64,000 nucleotides of DNA from contig NZ_CP021354.1 in the NCBI RefSeq assembly GCF_003130705.1, positions 5,456,001 to 5,520,000 on the forward strand, written 5' to 3'. The DNA comes from Rhodococcus oxybenzonivorans. Its GTDB lineage: Bacteria; Actinomycetota; Actinomycetes; Mycobacteriales; Mycobacteriaceae. Made by a program: the position numbers and the translations under genes. Positions 33,600-42,584 of the stretch are shown here, piece by piece (the first letter of the stretch is position 1; each line of letters begins with the position of its first letter). The notes below the pieces were generated by a model, which was given only the letters and a program-made list of their open reading frames with translations, searched no databases and was not told the origin of the DNA.

Positions 33600-36500
33600 G
33601 TGTTCGCGAGCTGGGGAAGCGTCGTCTACCGGGCCCGATTCACCGTCATCGGCATCATGGTGGCTTTGTTGCTCGGTTCCGCTGCATACGGTCTGGGTCT
33701 GGAGAAGCATCTCAGCCAGTCCGGCTGGGATGATCCGGGCTCGGAATCGGTCGCCGCGTCCAAGCTTGCCGACAGCACCTTCGGCCGCGACACCAACAGT
33801 GATGTGGTGGCGCTCTACACGGCTCCCGAAGGCAAGACCATCGAGGATCCGGAGTTCCAGGCGAAGATCGTCGCCAACCTCGAATCGCTGGCCGCGGAAC
33901 ACCCCGACAAGATCCTCAAGATCAACGGCGGGTACTTCAAGGTCGGGTCTGCCCCGACCCTGATCGCCGCCTCGAGCCCGGACAAGCAGCACGCGATCGA
34001 GAGCATCGCCATCGTCGGTGACAACGACACCGAGGTCACCGCCAACTTCCGCGACATCAAGGACGAGTTCTACATCGACGGCGTCGACGTGCAGCTCGCC
34101 GGCTTGCAACCGGTGTCGGGCGCGTTGAACGACACGATGGCCAAGGACATCAAGCGGATGGAGATCCTTGCGATCCCAGCCGTCGGCCTCCTGCTCTTCT
34201 TTGTATTCGGTGGTGTCGTAGCGGCGGCGTTGCCGCTGATCATCGGCGGTCTCACCGTCGTCGGCGCCAACGGCGTCGTCCGCCTCATCACCAACTTCAC
34301 CGAAGTCAACTCGTTCGTCGCGCCTGTGGTCTCCCTCGTAGGTCTCGGCCTCGCCATCGACTACGGGTTGTTCGTCGTCAGCCGTTTCCGAGAAGAGATG
34401 GCGGAGGGGTACGACACCCGCTCCGCCGTCCGGAGAACAGTGATGACCGCGGGACGCACCGTGGTGTTCTCGGCCACCATGATCGTCGCCAGCCTCGGTG
34501 GTCTGCTGCTGTTCCCTCAGGGCTTCCTGAAGTCCGTTGCCTACGGCGCCATTGCGACGGTGGGACTCGCGGCGCTCACGTCCATCACGATCCTGCCCGC
34601 GATACTGGGCATCCTGGGCAAGCGCATCGACGCCCTCAGTTTCGAGCGCTTCCGCCAAACCAAGAACACGGAGGAGATCGAGGCCAGCGTCTGGGGCCGC
34701 CTCACCCGCTGGGTGATGCGCAATCCGCTGAAGGTCACCATTCCGATCGTGGTCGGGCTGCTCCTGTTGATCGTCCCGTTGACGGGCATCAAGTTCGGTG
34801 GCATCAATGAGACGTACCTGCCGCCGGACAGCTCGACTCGTGCCGCGCAGGAACAGTTCGACGAGATCTTCCCCAGCATGCGCACCGAACCCGTCAAGCT
34901 GGTGGTGTCGAACGCCGACAACAAGGCGCTGGGCCAGATCATCAAGGAAGCCAGCGGCGCGCCGGGTCTGATCGAGAAGTTCTCCCCGGAGGGCGCGGTC
35001 AAGGACGGCGTCGTCGTCCTCAAGGCGGGCCTGGTGGACCGTAACGAGTCGAAGCCCACGATCGACTATCTGCGCGCGATGGACGCTCCCGACGGCACGC
35101 AGGTGCTGGTCGGTGGAACGCCGGCCATCGAGCAGGACAGTATCGCCGCACTGCTCGAACACCTGCCCACCATGGTGATCTCTGTCCTTTTCCTGACCAC
35201 GTTGCTGATGTTCCTGACGTTCGGATCCCTGGTGCTGCCGATCAAGGCCGCGCTGATGAGCGCCTTGGGTCTCGGTTCCACGCTCGGCATCTTGACCTGG
35301 ATCTTCATCGACGGTCACGGGTCGGCCTGGTTGAACTTCACCCCGGGCCCGATCATGTCGCCGGTGCTGGTACTCATCATCGCCATCGTTTACGGCCTCT
35401 CCACCGACTATGAGGTGTTCCTGCTCTCACGCATGGTGGAGGCGCGTGCGCAGGGCGCGAGTACGACGGAATCCATCCGCGTCGGCACCGCACACACCGG
35501 GCGGATCATCACCGCCGCCGCCCTCATTCTCATCGTCGTCACGGGTGCGTTCGGGTTCTCGGAACTGGTGATGATGAAGTACATCTCCTACGGCATGATC
35601 GCCGCGCTGATCATCGACGCCACGCTCATCCGTATGTTCCTCGTCCCGGCCACGATGAAGCTCCTCGGCGACGACTGCTGGTGGGCGCCCGCGTGGATGA
35701 AGCGCATCCAGGAGAAGACGGGTCTCGCCGAGCCGATCCTCGACAGCGAACTGATGCCTGCGGACGTCCCCGAACTGACCCCTGTGGGAGCAGCACCCCC
35801 GCGCAGGAAGCCTTCGGCGCCGCCCGCTCCCCGTAAGCCCGAACCGCTCACCGAGCCGATTCCGCTCGTCACCGCTCAGGCGCTCGCCGCGAAGATGTCC
35901 GAGGACGAGGCGAAAGCACGGCGCGCGGAGACCGAGGCCCGGAGGTCGGCCACGGGCAGGCCTGCCCAGCCGCCGAAGCGGGTCGACGACGCACCACCAG
36001 CCGAGCCCCCCACCACGGTTCTGCCCTCGCCGGCCGCTCCGCGTCCTGCCACCGCTCCGTCGCGCACCAATCGGCAGACCCGTCCCGCGCAACCGCCTCG
36101 CCCGGCCCAGCAGCCGCCACGGCAAGCGGCGCCGGCTCCCGGCCCTGCCACGCAGTCTCGGCCGATCGAGAGTTGGCTCGCAGATTTGCGGTCCACCTCC
36201 GCGGCCGGACCCCGCCCGGTCTCGTCACCCGCGGAACCGCGGCCGAGCACGCCCACGCAACAGGCCCCGTCGCTTCCCACCCGATCGCCGCGTTCGGTGC
36301 CGGCACCGTACGAGCAGGAGACCCCCCAGTCGTCTCCTGCCCGGCCGGTTCCCTCGATGCCGACCCGGCGTCGTGCCCTGCCCGACGCCCCGGACCCCGC
36401 GAGTAGCACTCGACGCGCGGGCACCAACGGCAACTCAGGTGCCACCGGCGGCACGGCACACGTCAGTCCGGCCACCAACGGCAGTCCAGGGACCAACGGC

Positions 36501-36644
36501 AGTCCGGGGACCAACGGCTCCCGTCGACGCGGTGTCGAACACCCGCCGGCCGACGTGGAAGACACGTCGAGCGGCAGGCACCGCGCGGACGACGGCAACG
36601 CCGTGAGCGTCAGCGAACTCATCGCTCGGCAGAATCGGCGCTGA
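33600..36644 (+). CDS. mmpL3: Trehalose monomycolate exporter MmpL3 (RND superfamily)
   Basis: 1014 residues: an N-terminal helix, a large periplasmic loop (about 35-185), five helices, a second loop (about 405-520) and five more helices. The proton-relay Asp-Tyr pairs are present: D254/Y255 in LGLAIDYGLFVVSRF and D603/Y604 in LSTDYEVFLLSR. Residues after about 720 form a Pro/Ala/Arg-rich cytoplasmic tail ending in Gly/Asn/Thr repeats (TNGSPG). It exports trehalose monomycolate, so the organism makes mycolic acids. GTG 33600 follows AGGAGTTGATCA. The tail overlaps the convergent DUF2339 gene by 26 bp. Confidence 0.95.
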   Translation: MFASWGSVVYRARFTVIGIMVALLLGSAAYGLGLEKHLSQSGWDDPGSESVAASKLADSTFGRDTNSDVVALYTAPEGKTIEDPEFQAKIVANLESLAAEHPDKILKINGGYFKVGSAPTLIAASSPDKQHAIESIAIVGDNDTEVTANFRDIKDEFYIDGVDVQLAGLQPVSGALNDTMAKDIKRMEILAIPAVGLLLFFVFGGVVAAALPLIIGGLTVVGANGVVRLITNFTEVNSFVAPVVSLVGLGLAIDYGLFVVSRFREEMAEGYDTRSAVRRTVMTAGRTVVFSATMIVASLGGLLLFPQGFLKSVAYGAIATVGLAALTSITILPAILGILGKRIDALSFERFRQTKNTEEIEASVWGRLTRWVMRNPLKVTIPIVVGLLLLIVPLTGIKFGGINETYLPPDSSTRAAQEQFDEIFPSMRTEPVKLVVSNADNKALGQIIKEASGAPGLIEKFSPEGAVKDGVVVLKAGLVDRNESKPTIDYLRAMDAPDGTQVLVGGTPAIEQDSIAALLEHLPTMVISVLFLTTLLMFLTFGSLVLPIKAALMSALGLGSTLGILTWIFIDGHGSAWLNFTPGPIMSPVLVLIIAIVYGLSTDYEVFLLSRMVEARAQGASTTESIRVGTAHTGRIITAAALILIVVTGAFGFSELVMMKYISYGMIAALIIDATLIRMFLVPATMKLLGDDCWWAPAWMKRIQEKTGLAEPILDSELMPADVPELTPVGAAPPRRKPSAPPAPRKPEPLTEPIPLVTAQALAAKMSEDEAKARRAETEARRSATGRPAQPPKRVDDAPPAEPPTTVLPSPAAPRPATAPSRTNRQTRPAQPPRPAQQPPRQAAPAPGPATQSRPIESWLADLRSTSAAGPRPVSSPAEPRPSTPTQQAPSLPTRSPRSVPAPYEQETPQSSPARPVPSMPTRRRALPDAPDPASSTRRAGTNGNSGATGGTAHVSPATNGSPGTNGSPGTNGSRRRGVEHPPADVEDTSSGRHRADDGNAVSVSELIARQNRR

Positions 36645-38565
36645 CCGACGAGCCGCGCCCGGTGTCGCGCTCCGCGAACTCCCTGGCGTAACGCGTACCC
36701 GCGAGCAGTAGCAGCAAGCCGACCACTAGGAAGGCGAGTACACGGAACAGGCCGTCGAGCATGGCCAGGTCGAACACGAACAGTTTGGCCAGTGCGGCCG
36801 CAGTCAGCGCCAGTCCGGCACCCAGTGCGGTGTGGGCATACTCGCGGTGAGCCAGACCGAACACGAGTGCAGCAGTTGCGGCCATCATCCACACGATCGT
36901 GGCGACGCAGTGACCGGCGATGAAACCGACGGATGTGCCCGTAATCGCCGTCCCCACCGACACCGCGACCGTGGTGACCGCATAGAGGATCACGAGTCCG
37001 GCAAGAACCCAGACGGGTTGTGCGGTAGCGCTGCGGATCAGCCGCAACGAGTGCGCGTACCAGACGAGCAACACCACCGTGCCGATCAGAACCAACCCGG
37101 ACAGCACCGTCGTGATCCCGAGCAGGTCGACCGCGCTGTACTCGTCGACGAGGACGAACGGCGGGGCGCTGTCGAGGAAGATCAGACCACCGATCACCGC
37201 GAACGCTGCACCGACCGCGTAGGCGATGCGTGAGGACACCTGGCCACCGATGGTGAGGAACAACGTTGCCATCCCGAGTACGACGAGCGGTGCACTCTCT
37301 CCACCGGCACCGACCAGGCACGCGAGCAGCAGCGCAAGGGCCCCGGTGCCTGCGAGCGCACTGCGCGCATGCAGAGGCAGCGGCCGCACCACCATCCAGG
37401 TCCCGAACATCGCGGCCGCGAGCGCGAGTGTGATCAAGGTGGACTGCACTCGGCCGAAGAGGTCTGACACCAGAAGCATCGGGACTGCGGTGGTCACGAT
37501 CATCGCAGTCGCGGTGATGTCACGCCCATTTCTCCGGAGCAGCATGATCGACGAGACCAGACCGAACGACGCGACCAGCACAGCACTGGCCAACGCCCAA
37601 GTTCTCATCTGCCCGTCGTCGGCCGCGAGGTCGACGATCACGATCAGCAGCGCAAGCACCACGGGAAGGGTGCGCGTGATCGCCAGATAAGGCCACGCAC
37701 GAACGAGTTGGGCCGGGAAGCCGGCCACCTGGACGACGAAGAGGAACCCGATCAGGGTGAGCGAGATGCCGTCGGTCAGGACCGGGGCGAGCACCGCGGC
37801 ACCCGTCACGACCAGTACGGCGAGCGGTTGCGACGACCATCTGACGGCCAAAGCGACGCCGACTCCGGCGACCCCGAGTGCCACGACCATCGCCAGGGCT
37901 GGAAGCAGCCAGTGATACACGACGGCGACGGCGACCACGTCGAGATACGCACCGGCGATACCCGTTGCGGTGAGGGCGATTCCGCCGACCCTGCCACCCG
38001 GTCGGTCGAACACACGCGCACCGAGGAGAACGAGTACCACTGACAAAATCGCTCCGGAGGCGACCCGCAGTCCCGGACCGAAGAACCCGGCCTGGGCAGC
38101 CAGCACCAGCAGCATGACAACCCCGATGAGCGTCACACCCACACCCGCGACCGCGAGGATGCGGCTGATGACCCCGTCGCGTTGCCACCACGGTTCCCGG
38201 GCCACTCTGGGCGGCGGGATGGGTGCAGGCCGGAACTGCGGCGGCGCCTGGGATACCGGAGGTGGAGGCGCAGAAGGATGAGGGGCCGGCGGCCGGTACA
38301 TCGGCTGGGGAGGTTGCTGGGGCTGGGGAGGTTGCTGGGGCTGGGGAGGTTGCTGGGGCTGGGGAGGTTGCGCCGATCTCGGCTGCGGTACGGGTCCGGG
38401 CCGAGGTGCCGGCTCGGAGGAAGGCTGCGAAACGGTCGACAATTGCGCCTGCAGGATGGCGAGATTTTCGCCGACGTGCCGCATCTGCTGGCCGAGAGCG
38501 GAGAAATCGCCGGACAGCTGGGCGATCAGGCGCGGATCGACGGAGGGATTGCCGGGTGTGGACAT
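36619..38565 (-). CDS. DUF2339 polytopic membrane protein with Pro/Gln repeat linker
   Basis: 648 residues. The N-terminus (DPRLIAQLSGDFSALGQQMRHVGENLAILQAQL) is a short helical segment. A Pro/Gln-rich linker (PQPQQP units) follows, then WWQRDGVISRILAVAGVGVTLIGVVMLL opens a membrane domain of about 18 helices, as in DUF2339 proteins. Function unknown. ATG 38565 (MSTPGNPSVDPR) is preferred over 38598. Its 3' end overlaps mmpL3, so transcription of one may interfere with the other. The linker is encoded by an 18-bp tandem repeat that may vary between strains. Confidence 0.8.
   Translation of the reverse strand: MSTPGNPSVDPRLIAQLSGDFSALGQQMRHVGENLAILQAQLSTVSQPSSEPAPRPGPVPQPRSAQPPQPQQPPQPQQPPQPQQPPQPMYRPPAPHPSAPPPPVSQAPPQFRPAPIPPPRVAREPWWQRDGVISRILAVAGVGVTLIGVVMLLVLAAQAGFFGPGLRVASGAILSVVLVLLGARVFDRPGGRVGGIALTATGIAGAYLDVVAVAVVYHWLLPALAMVVALGVAGVGVALAVRWSSQPLAVLVVTGAAVLAPVLTDGISLTLIGFLFVVQVAGFPAQLVRAWPYLAITRTLPVVLALLIVIVDLAADDGQMRTWALASAVLVASFGLVSSIMLLRRNGRDITATAMIVTTAVPMLLVSDLFGRVQSTLITLALAAAMFGTWMVVRPLPLHARSALAGTGALALLLACLVGAGGESAPLVVLGMATLFLTIGGQVSSRIAYAVGAAFAVIGGLIFLDSAPPFVLVDEYSAVDLLGITTVLSGLVLIGTVVLLVWYAHSLRLIRSATAQPVWVLAGLVILYAVTTVAVSVGTAITGTSVGFIAGHCVATIVWMMAATAALVFGLAHREYAHTALGAGLALTAAALAKLFVFDLAMLDGLFRVLAFLVVGLLLLLAGTRYAREFAERDTGRGSSVSADSAER
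38303..38374. repeat. 18-bp tandem repeat (four units) in the DUF2339 gene
   Basis: Three exact units of GGCTGGGGAGGTTGCTGG (38303-38356) and a fourth diverged at its end (38357-38374). On the minus strand they encode the PQPQQP repeats; unit length is a multiple of three, so copy-number change keeps the frame. Confidence 0.9.
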
Positions 38566-38643
38566 GCATTCATCGTCCGGCGACCAGTCCGTCCGCACAT
38601 GAGTAGACCTACTCGAGCGGGGTGGGGGTTTCGACGAACCCGC

Positions 38644-39312
38644 TCACTGGAACATATTGCGGAGCGAGGTGCCGAACGGATGCCGGGCAGTGACGGTGCC
38701 GAACCGGACTTTGCCGCGCACCACCAGGTGCAGGGGGCCGATGGGCGGGCCGCTGCGCACCTTGTTGGTGGCGCTGCCGCCCACCGTCTCGATCCCGTTG
38801 AGGTCGACGGTCGCCTCGGCGGGGACGATCAGGGTGAGGGAACTCGCGTAGTCGTCGACATCGAGGTACACCACCTGTGTCGCCATGACTGCGCGGGTGA
38901 AGTCGAGATTCACGCTCGACACCCGGGTGTCCACTCTCAGGGACGCCGGCACACTCCACGAGCCCGTGCGGGTGATGGAGGACATCCGACCGCGGATGAT
39001 CTCACCGGGCGGCGGCACGGACACGTGGTGGCCCACCGACGGTGCAGGTGCAGGTGCCGGCGAGGGTGGGACCGGCCTAGCGGCGTACGGCCGGTCGGGA
39101 TACGGGGGCGGGACGAACTCCGAGATCAGCTGAATCCCCGGCAGGTCGACGAGGACGGCGTTGAGTTCGCCGCGCGTTTTCGCGGCCAGCGCCGTATCCA
39201 TTCGTTCTGTGAACTCCCCCAGCGACAGCATCCCCTGGCCCACCGCTCGCTGCAGCAGTTCACCGACGTGTTCGCGCTCCGCATCGGATACGCGTAGATC
39301 CCGTGCCTCCAT
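38644..39312 (-). CDS. DUF1707 (SHOCT-like) protein with cell-wall-response-type C-terminal domain
   Basis: 222 residues. Residues 2-55 are DUF1707: DLRVSDAEREHVGELLQRAVGQGMLSLGEFTERMDTALAAKTRGEL. A Pro-rich linker (PPPYPDRPYA) follows, then a beta-repeat domain (RMSSITRTGSWSVPASLRVDTRVSSVNLDFTRA) like the LiaF/cell-wall-active-antibiotic response fold. No membrane helix. ATG 39312 fits the family start. Same strand and just downstream of the MacRS-like two-component genes, though a 44-bp palindrome separates them. It probably senses or tunes envelope stress (inference). Confidence 0.8.
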   Translation of the reverse strand: MEARDLRVSDAEREHVGELLQRAVGQGMLSLGEFTERMDTALAAKTRGELNAVLVDLPGIQLISEFVPPPYPDRPYAARPVPPSPAPAPAPSVGHHVSVPPPGEIIRGRMSSITRTGSWSVPASLRVDTRVSSVNLDFTRAVMATQVVYLDVDDYASSLTLIVPAEATVDLNGIETVGGSATNKVRSGPPIGPLHLVVRGKVRFGTVTARHPFGTSLRNMFQ

Positions 39313-39340
39313 GCCGACCAGGTTAGTGCGCCTCCGCCGC

Positions 39341-39384
39341 CCGTGAGTACTTGTTAACAACGCGTTGTTAACAAGTACTCACGG
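39341..39384. terminator. 44-bp perfect palindrome after the response regulator gene
   Basis: Two 22-base halves are exact reverse complements; the left half begins CCGTGAGTACTTGTTAACAA. It starts directly after the regulator's stop codon, so it probably forms a terminator hairpin. A related hairpin with the same GTGAGTACTT arms is at 63936-63975. Confidence 0.8.
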
Positions 39385-40053
39385 CTACTCGAGGCCCTGC
39401 TCAATGGCGTACCGGGTGAGTTCGACGCGGTTGGCCAATTGCAGCTTGCGCAAGGTGGCCTGCACGTGGTTCTCGACGGTGCGGTGACTGAGCGACAGCT
39501 TGGTTGCGATCTGCTTGGCGCTCAATCCTTTCGCGACGAAACGCAGCACCTCGGTTTCCCGCTCGGTGAGCTTCGGAACGGCGGGTCCCCGCTCATCGGC
39601 GTGCGCACTCGACATCCGGCGATACTCGCCGAGAACCAGGCCGGCGAGGCCCGGGGTGAAGACGGCCTGCCCGGCGGCGGTGGCTCGCACAGCCTCCCGC
39701 AGCTCCTCCACCGATGCGCTCTTCACGAGGTACCCGGATGCGCCGGCCTTCACTGCGTCGAGGACGTCGTCACGCTCCGACGACGCCGACAGCACGAGGA
39801 CCCGGCTGTCGGGAGACACCTCGAGCACCGCAGCGGTGGCGGTCGCCCCGTTTCCGTCGGGCAGCTGCATGTCCATGAGTACGACGTCCGGGCGCGCTGC
39901 GGCGGCGCGGCGGCCTGCGGCGGCGACGCCGTCCGCCGTCGCGACGACGGTGAACCCGGCACCCTCGAGGTCCCGGGCGACGGCGTCGCGCCACATCGGG
40001 TGATCGTCGACGACCATCACGGTGATGTGACCGCCGGCCTGCTCCTCATCCAT
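39385..40053 (-). CDS. NarL/LuxR-family response regulator (MacR-like)
   Basis: 222 residues. The receiver domain has VMVVDDHPMWRDAV (acidic pocket), PDVVLMDMQLPDG (phospho-acceptor Asp) and SGYLVKSAS (conserved Lys). The C-terminal HTH is LTERETEVLRFVAKGLSAKQIATKLSLSHRTVENHVQATLRKLQ. Start ATG 40053 overlaps the kinase gene by 8 bases; the long in-frame extension to 40224 lies within the kinase and is a shadow. Partner of the upstream histidine kinase. Output genes are not known; the adjacent DUF1707 gene is a candidate. Confidence 0.88.
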   Translation of the reverse strand: MDEEQAGGHITVMVVDDHPMWRDAVARDLEGAGFTVVATADGVAAAGRRAAAARPDVVLMDMQLPDGNGATATAAVLEVSPDSRVLVLSASSERDDVLDAVKAGASGYLVKSASVEELREAVRATAAGQAVFTPGLAGLVLGEYRRMSSAHADERGPAVPKLTERETEVLRFVAKGLSAKQIATKLSLSHRTVENHVQATLRKLQLANRVELTRYAIEQGLE

Positions 40054-41254
40054 GCTGGTCCTCTCCTTTCGGCACGCGGATCTCCCATTCGGTGCCCTGC
40101 CCGGGTTCGGTGTCGAGTTCGGCAGTCCCGCCGAGTACTCGGACCCGCCCCAGGATCGACTTCGATATTCCCATGCGCCCTTCGGCTTCCGCCTCGGCCA
40201 GTCTGCCGGGGGCGATCCCGGCACCGTCGTCGCGCACGCTGACGATCACCTCGTCCCCGAGGTCTTCGAGCAGCACGTAAGCCCTGGCTCCGGCCCCGGC
40301 ATGCTGCGCCACATTGGACAGCGCCGTGTCGACGATCGCGGCCAGTTCCGTGGCCCGTCCCCGCTCGATCGTCACCGGGTCGGCCGGCGTCGACACCGAC
40401 ACCGTGGTGCTGGCCCGGGTGCTCAGGAGGAGCCGCAAGTCGATCACCGCACCGCCCAGGTCTGCCGTCACCCCGGCGCCCTGTTCGGAGATCAGCATGC
40501 GCAGCGCCACCTCCTGCTCCCCCGCCAGATGCGCGAGCTCGGCTGCGGGACCACCGATTTCGTTTCCGCGCCGACGAACGAGGGCAAGTACCTGGAGAAC
40601 CCCGTCGTGGACTTCGCGGGCGAGGCGTTCGCGTTCCTCCGTCGCGGCTGCCAGCCGTACGGCCCGTTCCAGCTGGGCCTGCGCCCGTCTCGCCGTCGTG
40701 GTGGCAAGCCCGAGCGCAAGTCCGACGGACACCAGCACAGGCGCCGTGGCGTCACGCCACAAATCGAGGTTGACCTGGTCGCGTACCACCGCGCTCACAG
40801 TGGCCATCAGGACGCCCGATGCCATCCCCAGCCACGGCCCGCCGAAGACAGCGGCCGAGATCACCGCGTTGGTGACCCACAACGTCGTCGGCAGAGTCTG
40901 GTGGTGCTGATACCAGTCGGGGTCGGACACGAGTCTCGTCGACGCCATCAAGGCGATGACGACGAGTTGGTCCGCGATGACGATCTGATAGCGCGGTGTC
41001 TTCCCGTGCGAGAGCAGCACCGCCGAGACTCCCGACCACACCGCCATCAGCGCAACGAAGAACCAGCTCAGCCGCTGATGGGAGTAGTACTGAACGGACA
41101 CGAACTGGTAGCTGACCGCATACACCAGGGTGACCAGCCGGAACGCCTGCGCCGCACGCCACAGCGGTGCATCCGGCTGGGTGTCTCGCTCGGCGGCGGC
41201 TCGCACGGTCGGCCGGTAGTGCAGCCGAGTGCGGCGCTCATGGTCGTCGGTCAT
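40046..41254 (-). CDS. Membrane sensor histidine kinase (MacS/DUF5931 type)
   Basis: 402 residues. About five or six membrane helices (residues 30-170) are followed by a HisKA_3-like dimerisation segment, ERERLAREVHDGVLQVLALV (phospho-acceptor His), and a GHKL ATPase part with SNVAQHAG (N-box) and SVRDDGAGIAPG (D/G-box). ATG 41254 (MTDDHERR) limits the overlap with the AI-2E gene to 17 bases and is preferred over 41296. The RefSeq-style description of this architecture is 'MacS family'. Coupled with the response regulator. Stimulus unknown. Confidence 0.83.
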   Translation of the reverse strand: MTDDHERRTRLHYRPTVRAAAERDTQPDAPLWRAAQAFRLVTLVYAVSYQFVSVQYYSHQRLSWFFVALMAVWSGVSAVLLSHGKTPRYQIVIADQLVVIALMASTRLVSDPDWYQHHQTLPTTLWVTNAVISAAVFGGPWLGMASGVLMATVSAVVRDQVNLDLWRDATAPVLVSVGLALGLATTTARRAQAQLERAVRLAAATEERERLAREVHDGVLQVLALVRRRGNEIGGPAAELAHLAGEQEVALRMLISEQGAGVTADLGGAVIDLRLLLSTRASTTVSVSTPADPVTIERGRATELAAIVDTALSNVAQHAGAGARAYVLLEDLGDEVIVSVRDDGAGIAPGRLAEAEAEGRMGISKSILGRVRVLGGTAELDTEPGQGTEWEIRVPKGEDQHG

Positions 41255-42533
41255 GGGAACCGTCGGATCGAGAGTGTTGCGGTTCATCCGGTTCATCCGG
41301 TTCGTCGGGTTCCGCCGGGTAGAGGGGAACAGCGGGATCGTCGACCTCGATCGCGTCGAAGGTGGCCTCGGGGTCCCCGGACAGCAGCGAACGGACCGCC
41401 GTGTTGAGCACCGCGACGATCGGAACGGCGAGTAGCCCGCCGACGATCCCGGCGAGCACGATTCCGGTCGTGATCGCGAGAACCACCGCGAGGGGATGCA
41501 GGCGGACGGCGCGACCGAGCAACAGCGGTTGCAGCACGTGCGCCTCGAGCTGCATCACGCCGATGATGATGCCCAGCACGATCAGTGCGGTGAGAAGGCC
41601 TTTGGTGACCAGTGCGACGAGGACAGCCAGAAATCCGGTGAGGAACGCACCGACGATCGGGATGAACGCACCGATGAAGACCAGCGACGCGAGGGGAAGT
41701 GCGAGAGGCACGCCCAGGATGGCGAGTCCGGCCCCGATGCCGATGGCGTCAGCGGCTGCGACCGCAACGGTGGCGCGGACGTAACCGATGAGCGAGCCGA
41801 ACCCCTGGCTTCCGGCCAGCCGAACGCGGGGGCGGGAAGCAGCAGGCACGAGCCGGGTGACGAACTCCCAAATCTGGCTACCGCCGTAGAGGAAGAAGAT
41901 GAGAGTGAAGAGGGTCAGCAGTGCCCCGGTGAAGATCTCCCCGATGACGGTGGCCGTGGTCAGCGCACCACTGGTGAGCTGCTCGCGGTTGTCCTGGATC
42001 GACTTGACCACGGAGTCGCCGGCCTGGTGGATCTGATCCTCGCTGAAGTGGAACGGCCCACTGGTGAACCAGTTCTGGATCTGGGCGATGCTCGCCTCGA
42101 ACTGGTCGGTCAGGGCTGGAAGACCCGCGACGAACTGTTCGACCACGAACGTCATGATCCCGGCGACGACGCCGATGGACGCGACCAGGACCACCACTAC
42201 CGCCGCCGATCGGGGCACACCCTTCTCCTGCAGCCAGTCCACGAGTGGCACCAGAAGAGCCGAGGCAAGCAGTGCGAGCCCCACGGGAATGAGCACGGTG
42301 TCGAGCCTGGCGACGATGTAGCCGAGAGTCAGCAAACCGGCGAAGATGACGAGCAGGCGCCACGTCCACTCCGCCGCCACCCGCACCACCGGATGCACGG
42401 ACGCCGAGGCACGATGCCTACGTTCCGCTGTGGTCACCGGTATCGAGCCCTCGTTCGAGTTCACCTGCGGAGCGTATCGAGCTTCACCAGGTGCCGGGGA
42501 GTTCGCGCCCGAAACAGGCGTGTCCGGACCCAT
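41238..42533 (-). CDS. AI-2E family transporter/permease-like membrane protein (Rv0205-like)
   Basis: Up to 431 residues with about eight membrane helices. Family features are RLLVIFAGLLTLGYIVARLDTVLIPVGLALLASALLVPLVDWL and QLEAHVLQPLLLGRAVRLHPLAVVLA. Substrate unknown; some relatives export signalling molecules or Na+/H+. The ORF begins at ATG 42533, but GTG 42437 (VTTAERRH) starts nearer the conserved part and would leave a 148-bp gap for a divergent promoter. The acidic C-terminus has DEPDEPDEP, encoded by 9-bp repeats at about 41283-41310. Confidence 0.82.
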   Translation of the reverse strand: MGPDTPVSGANSPAPGEARYAPQVNSNEGSIPVTTAERRHRASASVHPVVRVAAEWTWRLLVIFAGLLTLGYIVARLDTVLIPVGLALLASALLVPLVDWLQEKGVPRSAAVVVVLVASIGVVAGIMTFVVEQFVAGLPALTDQFEASIAQIQNWFTSGPFHFSEDQIHQAGDSVVKSIQDNREQLTSGALTTATVIGEIFTGALLTLFTLIFFLYGGSQIWEFVTRLVPAASRPRVRLAGSQGFGSLIGYVRATVAVAAADAIGIGAGLAILGVPLALPLASLVFIGAFIPIVGAFLTGFLAVLVALVTKGLLTALIVLGIIIGVMQLEAHVLQPLLLGRAVRLHPLAVVLAITTGIVLAGIVGGLLAVPIVAVLNTAVRSLLSGDPEATFDAIEVDDPAVPLYPAEPDEPDEPDEPQHSRSDGSHDRRP

Positions 42534-42571
42534 TAGGGGATGTGTCCTGCGCTCCCGAACTTGCCCACCGC

Positions 42572-42577
42572 TAAATT
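42572..42577 (+). promoter_or_regulatory. Possible -10 for a leaderless cyclase transcript
   Basis: TAAATT, 7 bases upstream of GTG 42585. It favours 42585 over the ATG at 42540 as the translation start. Confidence 0.45.
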
Positions 42578-42584
42578 GAACGGC

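Noticed and set aside
36420..36540. Collagen-like or PE_PGRS-like protein suggested by GTNGSPG repeats
   Set aside because: The repeats are the C-terminal cytoplasmic tail of MmpL3, in frame with the transporter.
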